From Cellulomonas fimi (GTDB taxonomy: Bacteria > Actinomycetota > Actinomycetes > Actinomycetales > Cellulomonadaceae): DNA of 33,074 bases. The notes under the pieces were generated by a model that made no database searches, was not told the origin of the DNA, and was given only the letters and a program-made list of their open reading frames with translations. The translations under genes were made by a program, and so were the position numbers. How positions within the stretch are numbered: the first letter of the stretch is position 1; each line of letters begins with the position of its first letter. Positions 1 through 9,700 of this stretch are shown one piece after another. Location of the stretch: positions 1 through 33,074 of the forward strand of contig NZ_JAPESW010000041.1 of assembly GCF_028527925.1 (NCBI RefSeq), read 5' to 3'.

Positions 1-72
1 GCCACCCCCAAGCCGCCGGCACCTCGCCCGGCCCCGCGGCCCCGGCCGCAGGCCCCCGGACAGTCCGGCTGA
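1..72 (+). CDS. infC: Translation initiation factor IF-3, C-terminal end (partial)
   Basis: An open frame enters at base 1 and stops at TGA 70-72, giving 23 residues rich in Pro, Ala and Arg. Actinobacterial IF-3 proteins commonly end in a low-complexity Pro/Ala/Arg tail, and the conserved order infC-rpmI-rplT places infC exactly here. The conserved IF-3 domains lie outside the window, so the call rests on gene order and tail composition only. IF-3 binds the 30S subunit and checks start-codon pairing. Confidence 0.7.
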   Translation, partial: ATPKPPAPRPAPRPRPQAPGQSG

Positions 73-87
73 CCGACCTGATCACGC

Positions 88-110
88 CGGCTCGGTTCCC
101 CGCCGAGCCG
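88..110 (+). other. Short hairpin between infC and rpmI
   Basis: CGGCTCGG (88-95) pairs perfectly with CCGAGCCG (103-110) around a 7-base loop. No T-run follows. It could be a weak terminator, an RNA processing site or a ribosomal-protein leader element. I do not recognise a known L20 leader fold here. Confidence 0.3.
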
Positions 111-170
111 CACGACGACGAGTCGCGCACGATCCGCGCGCGATGAGATGGACAAGGAGACACGGCAGCC

Positions 171-365
171 ATGCCGAAGAACAAGACGCACTCCGGTGCC
201 AAGAAGCGCTTCCGGATCACCGGCAGCGGCAAGGTCATGCGTGAGCAGGCCAACGGCCGTCACCTCCTCGAGCACAAGTCGAGCCGTCGCACCCGCCGCA
301 TCGCCGGCGACGTCGTCGTCTCCGCCGCTGACACCCCGAAGATCAAGAAGCTGCTCGGCAAGTGA
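171..365 (+). CDS. rpmI: 50S ribosomal protein L35 (bL35)
   Basis: The 64-residue product begins [14 protein letters not shown] and carries the basic L35 pattern, including the KSSRRTRRI stretch near residues 36-44; this is the normal family length. L35 is a small protein of the large subunit. The ATG is preceded by AAGGAGA (154-160) about ten bases upstream. It sits between infC and rplT in the standard infC-rpmI-rplT operon, so co-transcription is expected. Confidence 0.97.
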   Translation: MPKNKTHSGAKKRFRITGSGKVMREQANGRHLLEHKSSRRTRRIAGDVVVSAADTPKIKKLLGK

Positions 366-429
366 CCCGTCCGGGGACGCGACGAGCGACCCCGGGGCAC
401 TCGAGCCCTAGACAAGCAAGGAGCATCAC

Positions 430-813
430 GTGGCACGCGTGAAGCGGGCGGTCAACGCCCAGAAGAAGCGTCGTTCGACCCTCGAGCGGGCCAGCGGTTA
501 CCGCGGCCAGCGCTCGCGGCTGTACCGCAAGGCGAAGGAGCAGGTCACCCACTCGCTCGTCTACGCCTACCGCGACCGCAAGGTCCGCAAGGCGGACTTC
601 CGCAAGCTGTGGATCCAGCGCATCAACGCGGCGTCGCGCGAGCAGGGCCTGACGTACAACCGCCTCATCCAGGGCCTCAAGCTCGCGGGTGTCGAGGTCG
701 ACCGTCGTGTCCTCGCGGACCTCGCGGTCAACGACGCGGCGGCGTTCAACGCCCTCGTCCAGGTCGCCAAGGACGCGCTGCCCGCCGACCTCAACGCGCC
801 GTCGGCTGCGTGA
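430..813 (+). CDS. rplT: 50S ribosomal protein L20 (bL20)
   Basis: The 127-residue product starts at GTG 430 and reads [15 protein letters not shown], the classic basic N-terminal extension of L20 that threads into 23S rRNA. The globular C-terminal half follows (around residues 60-118). AAGGAG at 418-423 lies six bases before the start and fixes the GTG. L20 is an early assembly protein of the 50S subunit and, in some bacteria, represses its own operon by binding the leader mRNA; I cannot see such a site here. A GTG at 810 overlaps the rplT stop as GTGA and is an alternative start for the next gene. Confidence 0.97.
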   Translation: MARVKRAVNAQKKRRSTLERASGYRGQRSRLYRKAKEQVTHSLVYAYRDRKVRKADFRKLWIQRINAASREQGLTYNRLIQGLKLAGVEVDRRVLADLAVNDAAAFNALVQVAKDALPADLNAPSAA

Positions 814-857
814 CGACTGCCTCGCAGCAGCACAGCACCTCCCCGGACGCCCGGCCG

Positions 858-1682
858 ATGCCCGAGCTGACCAACCCCCGCGCCGAGCGGGTGAAGGCAG
901 TGCGGGCGCTGGCCGGGCGTCCGGCGCGTGCGCGGTCGGGGCGGTTCCTCGTCGAGGGGCCCCAGGCCGTGCGCGAGGCCGTGCGCGCCGAGCACGTGGG
1001 CGTGCACGACCTGTACGTCACCGACGCGGCCGCCGAGCGGTACGGCGAGATCGTGTCCGCCGCGAGCGACCGGGGCACCGTCGTCCGCACCGGCACGGCC
1101 GAGGTGCTCGACGCCATGAGCGCCGACGCGCAGGGCGTCCTCGCGGTCGCCGACCACGTGGACGTCGGCCTGGACGACGTGCTCGCGAGCCGGCCGCGCC
1201 TGGTGGCGCTGCTCGCGCACGTCCGTGACCCCGGCAACGCCGGCACGGTCGTGCGGGCCGCCGACGCCGCGGGCGCCGACGCCGTCGTCCTGACGCGCGA
1301 GAGCGTCGACCTGCACAACCCCAAGGTGGTGCGCTCCACCGCGGGGTCGCTGTTCCACCTGCCCGTCGCGACCGGCGCCGACCTCGGCGTCGCCGTCGCC
1401 GCGCTGCGGGAGCGCGGCATCACCGTGCTCGCGGCGGACGGCTCCGGCGAGCACGACATCGACGACCTCCTCGACGTCGCGGGCCACGCCGCCGACGGGG
1501 TGCCCGACCTGGCCGCGCCCACCGCGTGGGTGTTCGGCAACGAGGCATGGGGGCTGCGCGACGAGGACCGCGCGCTCGCCGACGCCGTCGTGCGGGTCCC
1601 GATCCGGGGACGCGCGGAGTCCCTCAACCTCGCGACCGCCGCGACGGTGTGCCTCTACGCGAGCGCCCGCGCGCAGCGCTGA
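858..1682 (+). CDS. TrmH/SpoU-family RNA 2'-O-methyltransferase
   Basis: With start ATG 858 the product has 274 residues. An N-terminal substrate-binding part (VEGPQAVREAV near residue 30) precedes the SPOUT methyltransferase domain. The three SpoU motifs are visible: DPGNAGTVVRAADAAG near residue 125, VFGNEAWGL near 225, and VPIRGRAESLNLATAA near 248-262. The family methylates a ribose 2'-OH in rRNA or tRNA using S-adenosylmethionine and folds with a trefoil knot. The exact target cannot be told from sequence. An in-frame GTG at 810 would add 16 residues and overlap rplT by four bases; neither start has a clear Shine-Dalgarno sequence. Its position after rplT matches the common actinobacterial rplT-spoU order. 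Confidence 0.9.
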   Translation: MPELTNPRAERVKAVRALAGRPARARSGRFLVEGPQAVREAVRAEHVGVHDLYVTDAAAERYGEIVSAASDRGTVVRTGTAEVLDAMSADAQGVLAVADHVDVGLDDVLASRPRLVALLAHVRDPGNAGTVVRAADAAGADAVVLTRESVDLHNPKVVRSTAGSLFHLPVATGADLGVAVAALRERGITVLAADGSGEHDIDDLLDVAGHAADGVPDLAAPTAWVFGNEAWGLRDEDRALADAVVRVPIRGRAESLNLATAATVCLYASARAQR

Positions 1683-1720
1683 CACCGACGCGCGGACCAC
1701 GCGCCGGCTCCCGCCCGCGC

Positions 1721-1726
1721 TACTCT
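1721..1726 (+). promoter_or_regulatory. Possible -10 element upstream of thpR
   Basis: TACTCT fits the actinobacterial TANNNT -10 pattern and lies in the 193-base gap between the methyltransferase and thpR. I see no convincing -35. It would give a leader of roughly 140 bases. Confidence 0.3.
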
Positions 1727-1792
1727 GCTCGTCCGCGGTCGGGCAGCCCGACCTCTGGTGATGGTCCCGGCGTACCGACGAACGCCGTCACG

Positions 1793-1879
1793 ATGCCCAC
1801 AGCAGCGCCGCCGTCCGCCCCCGCGCCCCGGGTCGCACCACCCGGGGGCCCCGTCCCGAGCCGGCCGGTGGCGCCGTGA
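1793..1879 (+). CDS. Possible 28-codon upstream ORF overlapping the thpR start
   Basis: ATG 1793 opens a 28-codon frame rich in Pro and Ala that ends at TGA 1877-1879, overlapping the thpR start as GTGA. Most third codon positions are G or C. No ribosome-binding site is clear. Any start codon followed by A carries a TGA in the shifted frame, and stop-free runs are common at this GC content, so chance is a strong alternative. Confidence 0.15.
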   Translation: MPTAAPPSAPAPRVAPPGGPVPSRPVAP

Positions 1880-2523
1880 GGCTGTTCGCGGCCGTGTGGC
1901 CGCCTGACGACGTCCTCGACCACCTCGACCTCGCGCTGGCGACCGTCCGGGGCGGCCCGGCGGGGGCGTCGAGCGCGGTGCGCTGGTCCGCGCGTGAGAC
2001 GTGGCACCTCACGGCGGCGTTCTACGGCGACCTCCCCGACGGGGCCGTGCCCGGTCTGGTCGCGGACCTGGCCGCCGTGGCCCAGGACCGCGCGCCGTTC
2101 GCGCTGGCGCTGCGCGGTGCGGGCGTGTTCTCGCACCGGACGATGTGGGTCGGCGTGGGCGGTGACGTGGAGGCGCAGCGGCGGCTGAGCGGCGCGTGCG
2201 TCGACGCCGGTGTCGAGGCGGGCGCGGTGCCGGACCGGCGCCCGCGGGAGCGGCCCCACCTGACGATCGCCCGGATCCGGCCCGGCGCGCGGCCGCCGCG
2301 GCGCGGGTCGTCCCGCCCGGCGCGCGGTCGCGGGCCGGGGGAGCAGGGCGGCGACGTCCCGCTGACCGAGCACGACGTCGCGCGCGGGGTCGCGCGGGCG
2401 CTGGCCGTGTACGAGGGGCCGTCGTGGACGGTGGACGAGCTGTGCCTGGTCGCGTCACGGCCGGGTGCCGGTCGCGGCGGCGGCCCGCTCTACGAGGTCG
2501 TGGAGCGCTTCGCGTTCGCCTGA
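1876..2523 (+). CDS. thpR: RNA 2',3'-cyclic phosphodiesterase / 2'-5' RNA ligase-like protein
   Basis: The 215-residue product starts at GTG 1876 (MRLFAAVWPPDDV). It shows both HxTx motifs of the 2H phosphoesterase superfamily, HLTA at residues 44-47 and HLTI at 128-131, which form the active site. Family members hydrolyse 2',3'-cyclic phosphate ends of RNA and can join tRNA halves through 2'-5' bonds in vitro; the role in the cell is poorly known. Between the second motif and the C-terminal strand (roughly residues 134-160) is an Arg/Pro/Gly-rich insertion that looks disordered and is unusual for the family. No strong ribosome-binding site is visible. Confidence 0.88.
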   Translation: MRLFAAVWPPDDVLDHLDLALATVRGGPAGASSAVRWSARETWHLTAAFYGDLPDGAVPGLVADLAAVAQDRAPFALALRGAGVFSHRTMWVGVGGDVEAQRRLSGACVDAGVEAGAVPDRRPRERPHLTIARIRPGARPPRRGSSRPARGRGPGEQGGDVPLTEHDVARGVARALAVYEGPSWTVDELCLVASRPGAGRGGGPLYEVVERFAFA

Positions 2524-3937
<1,414 letters not shown>

Positions 3938-3938
<1 letters not shown>

Positions 3939-6502
3939 TGCCCCGCGTTCCCCTGACGTGGCTCGCCGACCACGTCGACCTGCCCGCCGGTCTCACGGCC
4001 GAGCAGCTCGCCGCCGACCTCGTGCGCGTCGGGCTCGAGGAGGAGGCGATCCACGCCGCCGCCGTGACGGGCCCGCTCGTGGTCGGCGAGGTCGTCGAGC
4101 GCACGCCCGAGCCGCAGAAGAACGGCAAGACGATCAACTGGTGCCGCGTCGACGTGGGTGTCGAGCACAACGAGCCCGGCGGGGCACCGCGCGGCATCGT
4201 GTGCGGCGCGCACAACTTCGACGTGGGCGACAAGGTCGTCGTCGCGCTCCCGGGCGCGGTGCTGCCCGGGCCGTTTCCGATCACGTCGCGCAAGACGTAC
4301 GGGCACGTGTCGGACGGCATGATCTGCTCGGCGCGCGAGCTCGGCCTCGGCGAGGACCACGCGGGCATCATCGTGCTGTCGACGCTCGGCCTCGACGTGC
4401 CCGTCGGCACCGACGCGCGCGAGCTGCTGGGCCTGGGTGACGAGGTCCTCGAGATCAACGTGACGCCCGACCGCGGGTACGCGTTCTCGATGCGCGGAGT
4501 CGCCCGTGAGTACGCGCACTCGACGGGTGCCGCGTTCACCGACCGTGGACTCACGACGCCCGAGCAGCGCGAGCCCGTGTCCGGCGGCGTCGCCGTCGAG
4601 CTCGACGACGACGCGCCGATCCACGGCGTGCCCGGGTCGGACCGGTTCGTCGCGCAGGTCGTGCGCGGGGTGCGGGCGAACGACCCGTCGCCGCAGTGGA
4701 TGCAGCGCCGCCTCACGCAGGCGGGCATGCGGCCCATCGGGCTCGCGGTCGACGCGACGAACTACGTCATGCTCGACCTCGGCCAGCCGCTGCACGCGTA
4801 CGACCTGGCCAAGGTCGCGGAGCCGATCGTCGTGCGGCGCGCGCGTGCGGGCGAGCGCCTGCTCACGCTCGACGGCGTGGACCGGGCGCTCGACCCCGAG
4901 GACCTGCTGGTCACCGACAGCCCCGAGGGTGCGCGTGCCGCGCGGATCATCGGGCTCGCGGGCGTCATGGGCGGCGGGGACAGCGAGGTCGGGCCGGACA
5001 CGGTCGACGTGCTGGTCGAGGCCGCGCACTGGGACCCGGTCACGGTCGCGCGCACCGCGCGTCGGCACAAGCTGTCGAGCGAGGCCGCGAAGCGCTACGA
5101 GCGCGGCGTCGACCCCCAGCTGCCGCGCGTCGCGGTCGCCAGGGTCGTCGAGCTGCTGGTCGAGCACGGCGGCGGCGTCCCCGACGCGGGGACGACCGAC
5201 GTGGACCGCACGACCGAGCCGCCCACGATCACGCTGCCCGTCGACCTGCCCGGCCGGCTCGTCGGTGTGCCGTACACGGCCGACGAGGTGCGCGACGTCC
5301 TCATCCAGATCGGCGCCGAGGTGTCCGACGCTGGCGAGGGCGCGCTCGCGGTCCGGGTGCCGTCGTGGCGGCCCGACCTGGTCGTGCCGGTCGACCTCGT
5401 CGAGGAGGTCGCGCGGCTGCGCGGCTACGACGCGATCCCGTCGACGCTGCCCGTCGCCCCCGCCGGTCGCGGCCTGACCGACGGCCAGCGCACGCGCCGC
5501 TCGGTCGCGCGGGCGCTCGCCGAGGCGGGCTTCGTCGAGGTGCTGACGTACCCGTTCGTCTCGACCGAGCAGCTCGACGCGCTCGCCCTGCCCGCGGACG
5601 ACGACCGTCGTCGTGCCGTCCGGCTCGTGAACCCCCTCGCGGAGTCGCACCAGTTCCTGCGGACCAACCTGCTGGTCACACTGCTCGACGCGGCACGTCG
5701 CAACGTGGGTCGCGGCCAGACGGACCTCGCGGTGTTCGAGATCGGGCTCGTCACGCGGCCCGCGCCGGACGCCCCGGCGGCCCCGCGCCTGCCGGGGGGC
5801 GTGCGCCCGAGCGACGACGACCTCGCGGCGATCGAGGCCGCCGTCCCGCCGCAGCCGCGTCGCGTCGCGGGGGTGCTCGCGGGCGCCGTGGAGCCCGCCG
5901 GGTGGTGGGGGAGCGGCCGTCGCGCCGACCACACCGACGCGATCGCGGCGGCTCGTCGGGTGGCCGAGGTCGTCGGGGTGGACGTCGTCCTGAGCGCGGA
6001 CAGCGAGCACCTGCCGTGGCACCCCGGGCGCTGCGCGCGGATCACGCTCGCGGACGGCACGCTCGTCGGGCACGCGGGCGAGCTGCACCCGAACGTCGTC
6101 GCGGCGCACGGGCTGCCCGCGCGCGCAGCGGCGTTCGAGCTCGACCTCGACGTGCTGCTCGCGGCGGCGCCCGCCGAGCCGACGCAGGCGCACCCGGTGT
6201 CGGCGTTCCCGCTCGCGAAGGAGGACGTCGCGCTCGTCGTCCCCGCGACGGTCCCGGCGGCCGACGTGCTCGACGCGGTGCGCGTCGGCGCGGCGGCGGG
6301 TCCCGCGGGGGACGTCGTCGAGGACGTGCGCCTGTTCGACGTCTACGTCGGCGACCAGGTGCCCGACGGGACACGCTCGCTCGCGTTCTCGCTGCGGCTG
6401 CGCGCCGCCGACCGCACGCTGACCGCGCAGGAGACCGCGGGCGTGCGGGAGGCGGTCGTCGCCGAGGCGCAGCGCCGGTTCGGGGCGACCCTGCGGGCCT
6501 GA
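3938..6502 (+). CDS. pheT: Phenylalanine--tRNA ligase beta subunit
   Basis: The 854-residue product begins MPRVPLTWLADHVDLP at ATG 3938. An OB-fold tRNA-binding domain covers about residues 40-160 (GIVCGAHNFDVGD and YGHVSDGMICS are visible). The B3/B4 editing domain, the B5 domain and the catalytic-like core follow, and the C-terminal FDX-ACB anticodon-binding domain includes AFPLAKEDVALVV and LRLRAADRTLT. The length is close to that of actinobacterial PheT. The B3/B4 domain of the family removes mischarged tyrosine. It is translationally coupled to pheS, and a 16-bp hairpin follows the stop. Confidence 0.98.
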
Positions 6503-6522
6503 CGCCCCTCGCTCACCAGCAG

Positions 6523-6561
6523 CGACGGCCCCGCGACCCGACACCGGTCGCGGGGCCGTCG
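6523..6561 (+). terminator. Intrinsic-type terminator after pheT
   Basis: A perfect 16-bp inverted repeat: arm CGACGGCCCCGCGACC (6523-6538), 7-base loop, matching arm 6546-6561, 21 bases after the pheT stop. The following bases are only moderately T-rich, as is usual in high-GC actinobacteria. Confidence 0.8.
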
Positions 6562-6624
6562 TCGTCCCTGGGCATCACTCGGGTGGACGCGCGGACCGGG
6601 ACGAAGTCGTCGGACGTGGGACGA

Positions 6625-6646
6625 GTTCACCAAACGGTTACCGATG
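6625..6646 (+). promoter_or_regulatory. Candidate PhoP-binding PHO box upstream of the nuclease gene
   Basis: Two adjacent 11-base units, GTTCACCAAAC (6625-6635) and GGTTACCGATG (6636-6646), resemble the direct-repeat units of Streptomyces PHO boxes, which centre on GTTCACC. The first unit has the exact GTTCACC core, and the second matches it at five of seven core positions. A third weaker GTTGCC lies at 6651-6656. A -10-like TCGAAT is at 6657-6662. The site is ~95 bases ahead of a secreted nuclease/nucleotidase, a typical phosphate-starvation target. This is a visual match to a remembered consensus. Confidence 0.5.
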
Positions 6647-6739
6647 AGTAGTTGCCTCGAATCGGACGCACAGGTGAAGGTGACTGGTGGCCCGCCACGA
6701 GCGGGCTCCTCTTGTGCCCCCGATGAAGGAGAGCTCGAC

Positions 6740-9700
6740 GTGCACGCAGGAGTGAAGTCGGCGACCGGGGGCCTCGCAGCCCTCGCGCTGGCGGCGGCCG
6801 GGTCACTGGCCGCGGCGACACAGGCGGCAGCGGCGCCGTCACCCACCGCGCCACTGGTGATCAACGAGGTGTACGGCGGGGGCGGCAACTCCGGCGCGCC
6901 GTTCAACCGGGACTTCGTCGAGCTGGTGAACGTCAGCACCGCACCCGTCAGCGTCGACGGGTGGGCGGTGCAGTACGCGTCGGCCACCGGGACGTCGTGG
7001 CAGGTCACCGGCCTGTCGGGCACCGTGGCGGCCGGCGACCGCCTGCTGGTCGGCATGGGCTCGGGCGCGACGGGGGCCGCGTTCGAGGTCGACGTCGAGG
7101 GCACGACGCTCATGGGGGCGTCCAACGGCAAGGTCGCGCTCACGTCGAGCGCGACCGCGCTCACGTGCGGTGCGGCGGCCAACCCGTGCAGCGCGCAGGC
7201 GGCGGTCGTCGACCTCGTGGGCTACGGCACCGCGACCGACTTCAGCGGGACCGGCGCGGCGCCCGCGGCGTCGAACAGCACGTCGGTGTCGCGGAACGCG
7301 ACGCACACGAACACCGCGAACAACGCGGCCGACTTCACGGCGGGCACGCCCACGCCGGAGAAGTCCGGAGGCGGCGGCACCGACCCGGGCGAGCCGGGCG
7401 ACGGCGAGTACACGATCGCCGAGATCCAGGGCACGGGCGCCGCGTCGCCGCTGCAGGGCGCGACCGTGACGACGACGGGTGTCGTCACGGCGGCGTACCC
7501 GACGGGCGGCTTCAACGGCTACGTCATCCAGACGGCCGGCACGGGCGGCGCGCTCGACCCGGCGCGCACGGCGTCGGACGCGGTCTTCGTGTTCTCCTCG
7601 GCGACCGTCGGGTCGGTCGCGATCGGCGACCACGTCGAGGTCACCGGTGTCGTGAGTGAGTTCAACGGGCTCACCGAGATCACGGTCGCGGCGGGTGGCG
7701 TCGAGAAGATCGCGACGCCGGGCACGGTCACGCCGCTCAGCGGCGGCTGGCCCACGTCGGCCGGGGGCCGCGAGGCGATCGAGTCGATGCTGCTCCAGCC
7801 GACCGGCGACTTCACGGTCGCGAACACCTTCTCGACCAACCAGTACGGCGAGGTCGGGCTCGCGGCCGGCACCACGCCGCTGCTCCAGCCGACCGAGGTC
7901 GGGCGGCCGGGTTCGGCCGAGGCGACGGCGACGGTCGCGGACAACGCGGCGCGCGGGGTCGTGCTCGACGACGGCGCGACGACGAACTTCCTGTCGTCGG
8001 CGAACCAGTCGCAGACGCCGCCGTACGTGTCGCTCACGAACCCGGTCCGCGTCGGTGCGGCCGCGTCGTTCCAGGCGCCGGTCATCGTCGACTACCGGAA
8101 CAACGCGTGGAAGCTCAACCCGACCAGCCAGTACGTGGCCGGCAGGCCCGCGCCCGTGACCTTCGAGAACGACCGCACCGCGTCGCCCGCCGACGTCGGC
8201 GGGGACGTCAAGGTCGCGTCGTTCAACGTGCTCAACTACTTCACGACGCTCGGCGCGCAGGGCGCGACGTGCGTCCCGTTCCGCGACCGCACCGGTGACC
8301 CCGTCACGGTCGACACGGGCTGCGACCAGCGCGGCGCGTGGGACCCGGCGGACCTCCAGCGTCAGCAGGACAAGATCGTCGCAGCGATCAACGCGCTCGA
8401 CGCCGACGTCGTCGGGCTCCTCGAGATCGAGAACTCCGCGGTCGTCGACGGTGTCCCGGACGAGGCGCTCGGCACCCTGGTCGACGCGCTCAACGCCGAG
8501 GCGGGTGCCGGCACGTGGGCGTTCGTCCCGTCGTCGGCGGACCTGCCCGCCGTCGAGCTGCAGGACACCATCACGAACGCGCTGATCTACCGCACCGCGT
8601 CGGTCGAGCGGACGGGCGACGCCCACGCGCTCGGCACGGCCAGCGCCGACGGTCAGGCGTTCGCCAACGCGCGGGAGCCCATCGCGCAGGCGTTCACGCC
8701 GGTCGCGGGCGGCGAGCCCGTGCTGGTCGTGGTCAACCACCTGAAGTCGAAGGGCTCGGCCGGCCCGTGGCCGGGCGACGCGGACACGGGCGACGGGCAG
8801 GGTGCGTCGAACGAGTCGCGGGTCCGCCAGGCGACCGCGCTGCGCGACTGGGTGCCGACGATCCAGGGCGACACCGAGGCCGTCGCGCTCGTCGGCGACT
8901 TCAACGCCTACACGCACGAGGACCCGCTGCAGGTGCTCTACGACGCCGGCTACGTCGACGCGGTCGACCAGCTCGCGCCGGGGCAGTGGTCGTACACGTT
9001 CTCCGGGCTGTCCGGGTCGCTCGACCACGTCCTGCTCAACGCCGCGGCGCGCGAGCGCGCGACCGGGGCGGACGTCTGGGAGATCAACGCCGAGGAGTCC
9101 ATCGCGCTGGAGTACAGCCGGTACAACTACCACGGCACGCTCTTCTACGCGGACGACGTGTACCGCTCGTCCGACCACGACCCGGTCGTCGTCGGCCTCA
9201 CCGCCGGGGACAACACCGGCCCGGTCGACCTGACGTTCCTCAACATCAACGACTTCCACGGGCGCATCGACGCCAACACGGTGAAGTTCGCGGGCACGGT
9301 CGAGAAGGAGCGTGCGGCGGCCGCCGGCCCGGTCGCGTTCCTGTCGGCGGGCGACAACATCGGCGCGTCGCTGTTCGCGTCGGCCGTCCAGCAGGACCAG
9401 CCGACGATCGACGTGCTGAACGCACTCGAGCTGCGCGCCTCCGCGGTCGGCAACCACGAGTTCGACGGCGGGTTCGCCGACCTCACGGACCGCGTGGTCC
9501 CGGAGGCCGACTTCACGTACCTCGGCGCGAACGTCTACCAGAAGGGCACGACGACCCCGGCGCTGCCGGAGTACGCGCTGCTCGACCTGGGCGGCGTGAC
9601 GGTCGGCGTCATCGGCGCCGTCACCGAGGAGACCCCGACGCTCGTCACGCCGGGCGGGATCGCGACGCTCGACTTCGGCGACCCCGTCGAGGCGGTCAAC

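Noticed and set aside
73..170. Search for an L20-type leader in the infC-rpmI gap
   Set aside because: Only one short hairpin is present; the pseudoknot-like arrangement described for L20 autoregulation is not visible.
4696..6651. Long + strand frame overlapping pheT in another phase
   Set aside because: It is an Arg/Gly/Pro-rich shadow frame with no ribosome-binding site and no recognisable motif.
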